From a virus, in IMG/VR virus record IMGVR_UViG_3300049728_000159, positions 62,001 to 126,000 of that record: a stretch of DNA of 64,000 bases; one strand, given 5' to 3'. The position numbers were made by a program, and so were the translations under genes. The notes under the pieces are model-generated. The model had not been told where the DNA came from. It saw only the letters and a program-made list of their open reading frames with translations, and did no database searches. Below, piece by piece: positions 56,741 to 64,000 of this stretch; position 1 is the stretch's first letter; every line of letters begins with the position of its first letter.

Positions 56741-57667
56741 CTAAGAAGAGGGGAGAAGTTTGGATTTCCTCCGAGTAGCATTCATCTTGTCCCTGATTTC
56801 CTTAGAACAGGCTGGAGCGTTGCCACCAAAGCGTTTCTTGTTGGTACGAATGCGCTTTTGATTAACGGTGGAATCACAGGTGGGGCTGGCTCCTCCATAG
56901 AGTCTAACATTAGTTGCTGTTCTTTTAGCGAGAAGTTCAGGATCCGATGACGGATTAACTACTCCGTACCTCTTCAACATAGTAATCTCTGATTTTGCTC
57001 TCATTTCCGGAAGAGATATGCTCGGTCTATTATTCCAGTGACCAGGACAATCGTAAAAGGATTTGGAACAACAAGGTTTCTCACTAACTCCTAGAAGATA
57101 GCTGGCAGACCTATCACATCCGTAGAAACAGATCAACTCTTGTTTATAGATTCGTTTCACTTTGGTGGACTTCTTTGAGGCTTTATATCCGGCACACTTA
57201 CCAGAATGATCAGAGCAGCAAGGAGTGCCTTTCTCTCCAAGAAGAAACCTGGCTCCTAGTCCACATCCGTACTTACAAACTGGTTCAGGAAATATTGTGA
57301 CAGGGACAATGAGATTCTTGGAACCGGGCTTGCGACCTGTGAGGAATTCTTTGGGTACTGGAGTCATCAGGTGATGATCTAGTATGAACTTGAAACCTCC
57401 TTTGCCACCGGGATGTAGATTGTAGCAAAGAGGATCATTTTTGGAAATAGCGCAAAGTTCGACCTCTTTGGAGAAGGCTTCTTCTGCTGTGTTGTATACG
57501 AATAAGATTTCTTTGGAGAAGTTGCTGGCACCATACTTGGCTACGGCTCTTGTGAGAACGATGCCGGAACCTAGATAGCTGTCGTTGGGATTAGAAGTTT
57601 CGTGGACTCCTTGATAATAGCGATGATTGATCAGATTGACGGTTTTATAAACGGTGAAGACGTTCAT
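56741..57667 (-). CDS. GIY-YIG-like homing endonuclease with Cys-rich modules
   Basis: 308 residues from ATG 57667 (GAGGATTCCA upstream). FTVYKTVNLINHRYYQGVHETSNPNDSYLGSGIVLTRAVAKYGASNFSKEIL is the divergent GIY-YIG type (YK.t......YyG.h...dsYlGSG). The middle has two similar zinc-type repeats (CKYGCGLGARFLLGEKGTPCC, CFYGCDRSASYLLGVSEKPCC). The C-terminus carries NUMOD-like units. Seven nt separate its stop from the next ATG. Confidence 0.85.
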   Translation of the reverse strand: MNVFTVYKTVNLINHRYYQGVHETSNPNDSYLGSGIVLTRAVAKYGASNFSKEILFVYNTAEEAFSKEVELCAISKNDPLCYNLHPGGKGGFKFILDHHLMTPVPKEFLTGRKPGSKNLIVPVTIFPEPVCKYGCGLGARFLLGEKGTPCCSDHSGKCAGYKASKKSTKVKRIYKQELICFYGCDRSASYLLGVSEKPCCSKSFYDCPGHWNNRPSISLPEMRAKSEITMLKRYGVVNPSSDPELLAKRTATNVRLYGGASPTCDSTVNQKRIRTNKKRFGGNAPACSKEIRDKMNATRRKSKLLPSS

Positions 57668-57752
57668 TGGAATCCTCGCAATAGAAAAGGTGAACGATGT
57701 TCTGCTCACCTCTCTAATACTGCGAAGTTCAGACTTGTGTCAGTAAACTGGG

Positions 57753-58436
57753 TTAGCTTCCAACTAAAGAAAACAAGAGGCTTCTGCCGGTGGGGTCATT
57801 TTTATTGAGTCCTCCGTCGATGAACTCACCGTACACGCTCCCACTGCAATCAAAGATATCCGTCACCACAATCTGGCAATCTTCAGTTACCGCTGCCTGC
57901 TCGACCTGGTAGTTGGATGTGTAGGACTCCATCCAGCATCCCTCGTAAACCGTGGCCACAGCGTAGATTCCGGTGTTGCCATAGTTGTTGAGACCGCCCT
58001 CGCTGTTGAAGTAGGACGCCACTGTTGAATCGGGGCCTGCACCACTGCCAAGCTCGGACACCAGTTCCGAGAAGGCGATCTCGGTCTTGATATCGAAGGG
58101 CCACTTGTGGTGACGCAGTGAACGGACCAGGCCGGAAACGCCAGCCTTGTATCCCATCATCTGCTGAAGATTTGCCAGGTACAGAGCGGTGCGATTCACA
58201 GAGATTGACATCGGGGCCGTCACTCCGGGCACAAGCTCAGCAACCTGATCGCCAAATCCCAAGCCACGCACCGCTTCGACATTGCGTTGTTCCTGAATGT
58301 TGAAAGAAGACGTCACTCCCAACTTCGTGAACTTGCCGTTGCCCACCGCATGTGAAAAGATGCGGAAGCGGGTGCTCAGGACTGTGCTTGTTTGAGGAGT
58401 TGCCCCCTCTTGGTAAAGATATGCGCCCGTTGCCAT
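57753..58436 (-). CDS. Tail tube protein (probable)
   Basis: 227 residues, beta-rich (FTKLGVTSSFNIQEQRNVEAVRGLGFGDQVAELVPGVTAPMSISVNRTALYLANLQQMMG). Length, lack of low complexity and position two genes after the sheath fit the inner tube protein. C-terminal CSGSVYGEFIDGGLNKNDPTGRSLLFSLVGS. CAGGAGATTGAATC precedes the ATG. Confidence 0.75.
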   Translation of the reverse strand: MATGAYLYQEGATPQTSTVLSTRFRIFSHAVGNGKFTKLGVTSSFNIQEQRNVEAVRGLGFGDQVAELVPGVTAPMSISVNRTALYLANLQQMMGYKAGVSGLVRSLRHHKWPFDIKTEIAFSELVSELGSGAGPDSTVASYFNSEGGLNNYGNTGIYAVATVYEGCWMESYTSNYQVEQAAVTEDCQIVVTDIFDCSGSVYGEFIDGGLNKNDPTGRSLLFSLVGS

Positions 58437-58495
58437 GATTCAATCTCCTGTGTGCTTCTAACTCTGGTGCCCGGTAGTAAGAAAACTTGAAGAAA

Positions 58496-59338
58496 CTACT
58501 CGCAGGTACAAGCAGACTGAGGCTTTCTGCAAGTCTTGCAAATGTCTTCTTTGATCTCGTCTTCAGCCGCCGCGACCATCAAACCGCCCAGCTTGTACTT
58601 CGAACTTGACTTCTTGGTTTCAAGAGCCTTCCTGGCCTTTTCGGATTCCTCTTCTTCCTGCTCTTGCTGTTTGGCAAGTGTCTTTGTCGCATCGGCCATC
58701 CGAAGAGAGGCAGCATAGATGGACTCGACCGCTTCGCGAACTGGACGAGTTCCATTGACAGTGCTCAGAACCTTGGATTCGAGGTATGTGTTCTTCAGAC
58801 TGGCAACGTATCCTTCAGCCTTCTTTACTGCAGAAGCCGTAGAAATTTCAGCAGCAGCGAGCTTCTCGGGGAGAACCACCCTGGTCTTCACGATGCCAGT
58901 GTGATCTTCCAGCTTTCCGTGAGCTTCAGCAATTTCCGGAACTCGATCGCCACCTTCTTCGAGATCCATGGTCTTGTCGTTGACGGAAATCCAACCGGCC
59001 TTCTTCTTGTTGGAGGCGAGACGAGGTTCGCCATCCTCGACCTGGACCGGACGAGTCTTGAGTTCAGCCGTCATGGTTTCGATCAAGAACTGAGCCGCCT
59101 TGTCGTTCGCAAATTCCTTGCCACCCACGAGAGCCTTCACCATTGAAGCCAGGACGTCAGTGCTGACAGCCTTGAGAGCTTCATCAGTGGATTGGTATTC
59201 CTGAGGAGCCGTAGGAACTGGAGGTGCACCAACACCAGGAACCGGAGGTGGAGCAGCCACAGGCTTTGGAGGAGCCGGGGCCGCAGGAGTTACCGGAGGT
59301 GCTGCTTGCTTGCGACGCGCGATCATCTTTGATTTCAT
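58496..59338 (-). CDS. Tail-region protein with Pro-rich N-terminus and C-terminal zinc motif
   Basis: 280 residues. An N-terminal Ala/Pro-rich linker (PPVTPAAPAPPKPVAAPPPVP), a helical globular middle, a charged coiled coil (LAKQQEQEEEESEKARKALETKKSSSKYKLGGLM) and CKTCRKPQSACTC at the end, a likely zinc site. Located between sheath and tube genes; possibly an assembly factor. Not otherwise recognised. Confidence 0.65.
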   Translation of the reverse strand: MKSKMIARRKQAAPPVTPAAPAPPKPVAAPPPVPGVGAPPVPTAPQEYQSTDEALKAVSTDVLASMVKALVGGKEFANDKAAQFLIETMTAELKTRPVQVEDGEPRLASNKKKAGWISVNDKTMDLEEGGDRVPEIAEAHGKLEDHTGIVKTRVVLPEKLAAAEISTASAVKKAEGYVASLKNTYLESKVLSTVNGTRPVREAVESIYAASLRMADATKTLAKQQEQEEEESEKARKALETKKSSSKYKLGGLMVAAAEDEIKEDICKTCRKPQSACTCE

Positions 59339-59363
59339 TTGTCTTCACCAGACGAGAAAATGT

Positions 59364-59383
59364 GGGGAGGATCGCTCCTCCCC
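59364..59383 (-). terminator. Terminator after the tail sheath gene
   Basis: GGGGAGGA/TCCTCCCC forms an 8-bp G+C-rich stem with a 4-nt loop, followed on the minus strand by ACATTTTCTC. Fits an intrinsic terminator just after the sheath stop. Confidence 0.75.
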
Positions 59384-59388
59384 GTGGG

Positions 59389-62300
59389 TTACAGCTGTGT
59401 AGCCACCGAGAAGGTGACCTGGATGTACTTCAGAGCGAAGATAGGCTTGATGGCCACAGTGACCAGAGCGACGGTTGGATCGGTCGGACTTGCAACCACC
59501 GACAGATTTGCGAAAGCCGATAGAATTTCGTTGCCAACCAGTGACGTCAAGATCGAGTTGGAGACGATCGTGATGTCGTTCAGGAGTTGAGCCGTGAACT
59601 TGCGAGCGATGAACTGCTTGAGGCCAAGGCGGAACTGCTGGCGAGTGTAGTCGACGATAGTGGTGGAAGTCGGCTCGCTGGTGATCGGGTTCGAAGGATC
59701 AGTGGTCAGGTAGTCGCGAACATACAGTGCTCCGTTGTTCTCTTCCAAGACCGTGATTCCGCTTCCTGCCATGAGATCCTTGGTGGGATCGTCGTAGCGT
59801 TGCAGAAGCTGAGTGAATCCTACCAGGTTCTGGTTGGTGAGCGAGGTTGCAACGTCGTTTGCCGTGTTGAGGTTCAGGCCGGCAAGAGCCGCCGCAATGA
59901 ATTCGCCCGTCACACCGATGACTTCGAAGACTCCGTTGGCATCCTGCGTGGGAAGCTGCACGGCTGCGTAGAATGGAGCCACCGCGACAACGCGGGAATT
60001 GGCGAGAGACCGAGCATACTGGCGAGCCAGAGTCGGAGTGGTGAACTGATTGAAGCCCACGAATCCGATTGCCTCTCCACGATTGCGAATCTGAGCCTGG
60101 GTGATCAGCTGGCGAGAAAGTGCCTGCTGTACCGTCAGCGAAGTGCTGAGAGGCACGATCACGTTGACCTTGGAATCGCTTCCTGGTAGAGTTGTGGTCA
60201 AAGTCTGCAAAGCCGCGATGTACTCGGAATCGGCGGCCTGGTTCGAGTTAAGCTGCTGTGGGACCTGGATGCAACCAAAGGTCTGAGCACCATTGAGAGT
60301 TGCGAGATAGATGCCCAAGGACAGACGGTTGATAGCAGAAGGCTGTCCGTATGCCGCATAGGCATCCGCCGCGCTGGTGTACAACTTCAGAGCGTAGTCG
60401 CTGGCCTGCTTTGCGACCGTGTAGGTGATGTAGTAGTACTCACCCACCGAAGGTCCATTGCCAGATCCATTGAAGGTCGTGATGATGGCCGTGTTGCCGG
60501 TGCCCACATTGAAGAACTGCTCGACTTCAGTCCAGACTCCCGGAACGTCGATGGTGGGAATCTGTGAAGCATGGCGAGTTGTTGCGTTAGACACCGTGAT
60601 GGCAATTGTGTCAGCAGGCTCCCAGATGTATCCAGATGGAGCAGAAGTGTATCCATAGCTGAGAGCAGCAGTGGATGGAAACATCGGAACCAGAGTGAAC
60701 TTCAGTCCTGTTCTGGCATCGACATAGGTCTGTCCCACGTAGCCAGTGCCAGCAGAACCACTGGATAGAGTAGAAGTCACGATGAAGCGATCCGCGTATG
60801 GATTGGTTCCAGTGGTGGCGGTGCCTCCACTGAAACTGATCGGACCAGCTGCCGTTGCCGGGGTTGCGGTGTACGTGCTGGAAAGAGTAGCAAGAACGAC
60901 ACCAGCCAGAGTAGTGGAAACTGGATAGGTGTCGAAAATGGTGAGAATGTCTCCCATGGTGCGAACACCGGAGATAGAAGTGGTGATGTTCACCGAAATC
61001 GCTTCTCCAGTTACAGTCACGGCAAGACTGTCCGCCACTGGTGCTCCTGCCACGAAAGAGACATTGGTGGTAACATTGACGCCAATTGTTGTGGCCTGCA
61101 GGACCAGGTGCTGGATAGTGGCGCCAGCCTGAGTTCCAGGAACCGTGTTCTGGTACAGGCTGTCATTCTGGAAGGTGAGAGTCACAACTTCGTTCGGTCC
61201 TTCGATCGCTGCCTTGAGATCGGAGAAGCTGTAAGGCCAGACCATCGTGGTGCTTTCAGAAGCCGGGGTTATACCGCCGCCAGTCATGATCGTAGTGATC
61301 TGGGCTGTCGGAACAACGATGCCGTTTTCGTCAGTGATGATGTATCCACTAGCAGCCGGATTCGTGGCCGTCAGTGAAAGGGTGTGATCGTTCAGCACAG
61401 AGCGATAGTAAGAAGCATACACGAAAGATCCGATTGCCGGAGGATTCTTGAGAACCACCGTCGCCGAATCTCCACGAAGGCTCGAAACCGTCACAACTCC
61501 TGAAGTGAAAGCCGCGATCGGATCCGTTCCCACGTACACCTTGATCAGAGAAGGGTCATTGGTCGGATTGCCCAGACCAGATCCATCAACCGGCACGTCA
61601 GCCAGAGTGAAGCTCAGGTTGACGCTGTTGCTGATTCCACCAGTTACCTTACGAAGATACGCATGATCGTCCTTCAAGGTCGTGATGATGTAGAGACCGT
61701 TGAAAGGAGCGGTTGTGCCGATCACTGCTCCCTGTTCTGTGGTGACCGCTGCTCCCCAGGAGATGGTGTTGCCACTGAGGACGTAGTCAATTCCCTGAAT
61801 ATAGTCAGATCTGTCGGGACCAAGGCCCACTTCAATGATCGAACTGACATTCGGAGAAGGAATGACGTCGAAGGTTCTCTGGTAGGTGTTGGTGTAGTAG
61901 GAGACTTCCAGAGTCTGGCCAGTGGTGACGCCTGTTGCCAGAGTGAACTGTCCTGCTGCTCCATTGACTGCCGTGACTGAAGCTGCTGTGCCGTTCACCA
62001 AAACCGTCACATCGGAAGGAGTAGTGGTTGCGGCTCCAGCGTTCGATCCGTCGGTGATGGGAAGGTGAGATACGGAGAAAGTCGTGTTGGTGCTCTGACC
62101 AGTTCCACCAACAAAAGGAGTGGCTGAGACAGCAGTTGCCGGTGTGGTAGAAGCAGAAGCGACCAGGATATACCCTGCCGACAGAGTCAGAACATTGTTG
62201 AGCAGAGAAGCCACTTTGCCCACGGTGCGAATGGTGTTGCCAATGTCGTTGTTCCGAAGTTCCACACTCACTGCATTGCCATTGACCGTGACCGCTGCAA

Positions 62301-62883
62301 CGTCAGCAACTCCATTCATTGAAGAAGCCAGGGTGAAGGCCAAAGTCACTTCATTGCCTGTCGCCCCAGGAACCGAAAGAGACAGGGCGAGAGTCTGGAG
62401 AGTCAGGGAAGCGAAGGTGGGAATCTGGTTGGTCAGATTCTCGTTGGTGATCAGTGTATCGGTGCGATCGAAGGAATAGTTGACCACCACATCTGAGCCG
62501 GCAGGGATCTCGTAGCAGGTGAACTGGCCAAGAGCGCCGTTCAAAGCAGCAACTGCACACTGGATTCCGTTGGCCGAGACCGTGATATCAGCAGGATTGG
62601 TGGAAACTGTGTCGGTTCCGTCGCCAGTCACAACCGGGTAGTAGGAAAGCTGGAATACAGTGGTGATTCCATTGGCTTGAGATGAAATGTCCTCGCCAAC
62701 CACCGACTCATTGCCACCCGCCACAGACCCGCGAGGAATTTCGACATCGGAGTACGTGAAGGACTGAACACCTTCTCCGATGAGCACCGGGACACGAGCC
62801 GTGCCGAAAAGCGGAGTGCCCGCATTCACAATCTTCACGTCTGTATAAACACCGGGCTTTGTGTACTGGTCGAAAAGAGCCAT
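59389..62883 (-). CDS. Tail sheath protein, very large
   Basis: 1164 residues from ATG 62883 (AGGGAGAAATCAAA upstream; upstream in-frame codons lack a site). N-terminus ALFDQYTKPGVYTDVKIVNAG is typical of contractile sheaths. The conserved C-terminal domain is present: DSKVNVIVPLSTSLTVQQALSRQL..., GSGITVLEENNGALYVRDYLTTD, SEPTSTTIVDYTRQQFRLGLKQFIARKFTAQLLND. Between them lie several Thr/Val/Ala/Gly-rich insertions (about residues 85-700) that look like added beta domains. Usual sheaths are 380-700 aa. Forms the contracting tube; its presence makes the phage a myovirus. Confidence 0.92.
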   Translation of the reverse strand: MALFDQYTKPGVYTDVKIVNAGTPLFGTARVPVLIGEGVQSFTYSDVEIPRGSVAGGNESVVGEDISSQANGITTVFQLSYYPVVTGDGTDTVSTNPADITVSANGIQCAVAALNGALGQFTCYEIPAGSDVVVNYSFDRTDTLITNENLTNQIPTFASLTLQTLALSLSVPGATGNEVTLAFTLASSMNGVADVAAVTVNGNAVSVELRNNDIGNTIRTVGKVASLLNNVLTLSAGYILVASASTTPATAVSATPFVGGTGQSTNTTFSVSHLPITDGSNAGAATTTPSDVTVLVNGTAASVTAVNGAAGQFTLATGVTTGQTLEVSYYTNTYQRTFDVIPSPNVSSIIEVGLGPDRSDYIQGIDYVLSGNTISWGAAVTTEQGAVIGTTAPFNGLYIITTLKDDHAYLRKVTGGISNSVNLSFTLADVPVDGSGLGNPTNDPSLIKVYVGTDPIAAFTSGVVTVSSLRGDSATVVLKNPPAIGSFVYASYYRSVLNDHTLSLTATNPAASGYIITDENGIVVPTAQITTIMTGGGITPASESTTMVWPYSFSDLKAAIEGPNEVVTLTFQNDSLYQNTVPGTQAGATIQHLVLQATTIGVNVTTNVSFVAGAPVADSLAVTVTGEAISVNITTSISGVRTMGDILTIFDTYPVSTTLAGVVLATLSSTYTATPATAAGPISFSGGTATTGTNPYADRFIVTSTLSSGSAGTGYVGQTYVDARTGLKFTLVPMFPSTAALSYGYTSAPSGYIWEPADTIAITVSNATTRHASQIPTIDVPGVWTEVEQFFNVGTGNTAIITTFNGSGNGPSVGEYYYITYTVAKQASDYALKLYTSAADAYAAYGQPSAINRLSLGIYLATLNGAQTFGCIQVPQQLNSNQAADSEYIAALQTLTTTLPGSDSKVNVIVPLSTSLTVQQALSRQLITQAQIRNRGEAIGFVGFNQFTTPTLARQYARSLANSRVVAVAPFYAAVQLPTQDANGVFEVIGVTGEFIAAALAGLNLNTANDVATSLTNQNLVGFTQLLQRYDDPTKDLMAGSGITVLEENNGALYVRDYLTTDPSNPITSEPTSTTIVDYTRQQFRLGLKQFIARKFTAQLLNDITIVSNSILTSLVGNEILSAFANLSVVASPTDPTVALVTVAIKPIFALKYIQVTFSVATQL

Positions 62884-62940
62884 TTTGATTTCTCCCTGAA
62901 GACTCGGGTTGCTTAGCGTCTCTATAAAGAACAAAGGAAT

Positions 62941-62984
62941 TCTCTTTTTGGTTTTGATATCCTTTCTCAACAATCAAAAAGAGA
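62941..62984. repeat. 10-bp inverted repeat in the sheath leader
   Basis: TCTCTTTTTG (62941-62950) and CAAAAAGAGA (62975-62984) match perfectly across 24 nt, between the FmdB-like gene and the sheath start. On the minus strand it could act as a weak terminator or as a leader stem controlling sheath expression. Confidence 0.5.
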
Positions 62985-62990
62985 AGTTCA

Positions 62991-63395
62991 CTATCGCTTT
63001 ATGAGACGAGCATCCCCTTCAGAGAGGCTCTCGTATCCTTTAGTCTGTAGTTGCTTGTTGGTATCAGTACGGATCGTCTTTTTTAAGTCAGACAGGGGTT
63101 GGAACTCGTTTCGTCCAGTAAGAGAGACACCCTGGGTCTTGGATTCCGTACGGACCTTCTCTCGAAGTTCTTGTCTTCTATGAATATCGTCCCACCTGGC
63201 ATTGGCATCTCTACCAACTGCGACATCAATAGTCTGATGTGTCATATTGGCAGTCAGCACAGCTGGTGCTCCAAGTTTGTGTTTGGCAACCCCTCCGCAT
63301 TTCGGACACACGCGATCGTCAAAGTTGGCCTTGGACATCGGACAGACAACTTCTTGAATCGTGCTGCATTCAACACATTGGAATTCGTATCTCAT
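62991..63395 (-). CDS. FmdB-type zinc-ribbon protein
   Basis: 134 residues. MRYEFQCVECSTIQEVVCP and VCPKCGGVAKHKLG form the FmdB/CxxC_CxxC zinc ribbon. The C-terminal half is basic and helical (RRQELREKVRTESKTQG). Found in many phages near tail or head genes with unknown role; regulatory or assembly functions have been proposed. ATAGGAAGAT upstream. Confidence 0.82.
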   Translation of the reverse strand: MRYEFQCVECSTIQEVVCPMSKANFDDRVCPKCGGVAKHKLGAPAVLTANMTHQTIDVAVGRDANARWDDIHRRQELREKVRTESKTQGVSLTGRNEFQPLSDLKKTIRTDTNKQLQTKGYESLSEGDARLIKR

Positions 63396-63401
63396 ATCTT
63401 C

Positions 63402-64000
63402 CTATTCCGATACTGGATTTGAATATGTTCCAGCATCCCACCGTGAATAGGGTAGATGTGGCTGAAACAGCAAAGTGTCTGAAGTGAGAGCTTTCCCAAG
63501 TACAACAGTCCAATCACAGTTAGTTAAAACTTCTCCTGCATAGTCTTGAGTCATAGATCCATCGTGAGCCACATAGATGATTCCCCCCACAGTAAAGGAT
63601 GCTCCAGAAACTGTAAATGTAGTACCATACGCATTCGCAACTGTAGCTGTGGAACCTGCTGTGGCTGACTCTAGAGCAATACCGTCTACATAAGGAATAC
63701 AAAATTCTCCGGCAACTTGAGGTAATGCCACAAGAGTGGGAAGTACTGGTGTAACTTTACCACTTGAGTCTACCGAAACCGCTTGTCCTGCCACAAGGTT
63801 GACTTCGGCTGTGAGCATCATGGTACCCGTGGGAGGAACCGAAACTGGCAAGGAGTTAGTTGTATCTGGACTGGTATTGACCGTAATCGTTAAGTCTGTT
63901 CCTGATTGAAGTTCTACATCTTCACTTGAAAATGCAAGCAGTTGAATAGTATCTCCAGTGTTGAAGTTGTAGGTCAAGGAAAAGACTTCAGTTTGAGGAT
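63402..64000 (-). CDS. Virion protein with beta-rich repeats, 5' end beyond window
   Basis: The frame is open to the window edge (PQTEVFSLTYNFNTGD...), so the N-terminus is probably outside. A TTG at 63977 has no good site. Thr/Val/Ser/Gly-rich strands such as VNLVAGQAVSVDSSGKVTPVLPTLVALPQVAG...SATVANAYGTTFTVSGASF resemble DUF2190-like head or decoration proteins. Part of the structural operon upstream of the sheath. Confidence 0.65.
   Translation of the reverse strand, partial: PQTEVFSLTYNFNTGDTIQLLAFSSEDVELQSGTDLTITVNTSPDTTNSLPVSVPPTGTMMLTAEVNLVAGQAVSVDSSGKVTPVLPTLVALPQVAGEFCIPYVDGIALESATAGSTATVANAYGTTFTVSGASFTVGGIIYVAHDGSMTQDYAGEVLTNCDWTVVLGKALTSDTLLFQPHLPYSRWDAGTYSNPVSE

Noticed and set aside
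1-64000. CRISPR arrays, IS elements, integrase or attachment sites
   Set aside because: No regularly spaced repeats, transposase, or site-specific recombinase was seen; a temperate lifestyle is not supported by this window.

Overview
The window is a piece of a large contractile-tailed bacteriophage (a myovirus-like member of Caudoviricetes). The right third holds a head and tail block: major capsid protein, an acidic scaffold-like protein, a probable prohead protease, tail tube and tail sheath. The left two thirds hold replication and metabolism genes, a tRNA cluster and a very high load of homing endonuclease genes. Most genes lie on the minus strand. The host is not encoded. Two adjacent secreted-type proteins, a GH28 polygalacturonase-like protein with an Ig-like domain and an adhesin-like fibre, resemble extracellular proteins common in soil Acidobacteriota. 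An Acidobacteriota (Terriglobia-type) host is therefore a weak inference.

Layout. 1-6718 (minus): the start of an ABC-transporter permease, small conserved phage proteins, a cold-shock protein, a truncated substrate-binding-protein-like gene, two coiled-coil proteins and a macrodomain protein. 6808-14477 (mostly plus): an arginyl-tRNA-synthetase-like gene followed by 11 well-formed tRNA genes, including three tRNA-Arg. These are mixed with degenerate tRNA pieces, three HNH genes, one PD-(D/E)XK homing nuclease and several very small ORFs. 14413-20419 (minus): secreted GH28-like protein, fibre/adhesin-like protein and three small virion-type proteins. 20494-30090: mixed accessory genes, including a translationally coupled SLOG / small / DnaJ-type zinc / NADAR operon. 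30077-45106 (mostly minus): NusG/KOW-like factor, DnaX-like clamp loader, 5'-3' exonuclease, metallophosphoesterase, Toprim primase-like protein, Rad50/SMC-like ATPase and probable sliding clamp, interrupted by homing endonucleases. 45121-64000 (minus): virion proteins from a large FN3/PKD-type protein through capsid, scaffold, protease, tube and sheath.

How it fits together. The replication genes (clamp loader, clamp, primase/Toprim, flap nuclease, SMC-like ATPase) suggest a largely self-sufficient replisome. The ArgRS-like enzyme next to tRNA-Arg ACG, CCT and TCT suggests control of arginine decoding. Macrodomain, NADAR and SLOG proteins together suggest handling of ADP-ribose/NAD-derived metabolites, plausibly counter-defence. 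Thirteen nuclease genes of homing type (GIY-YIG, HNH and PD-(D/E)XK) sit at gene boundaries, and several end exactly where the next gene's ribosome-binding site begins. All names rest on motif reading by eye; no database search was possible.
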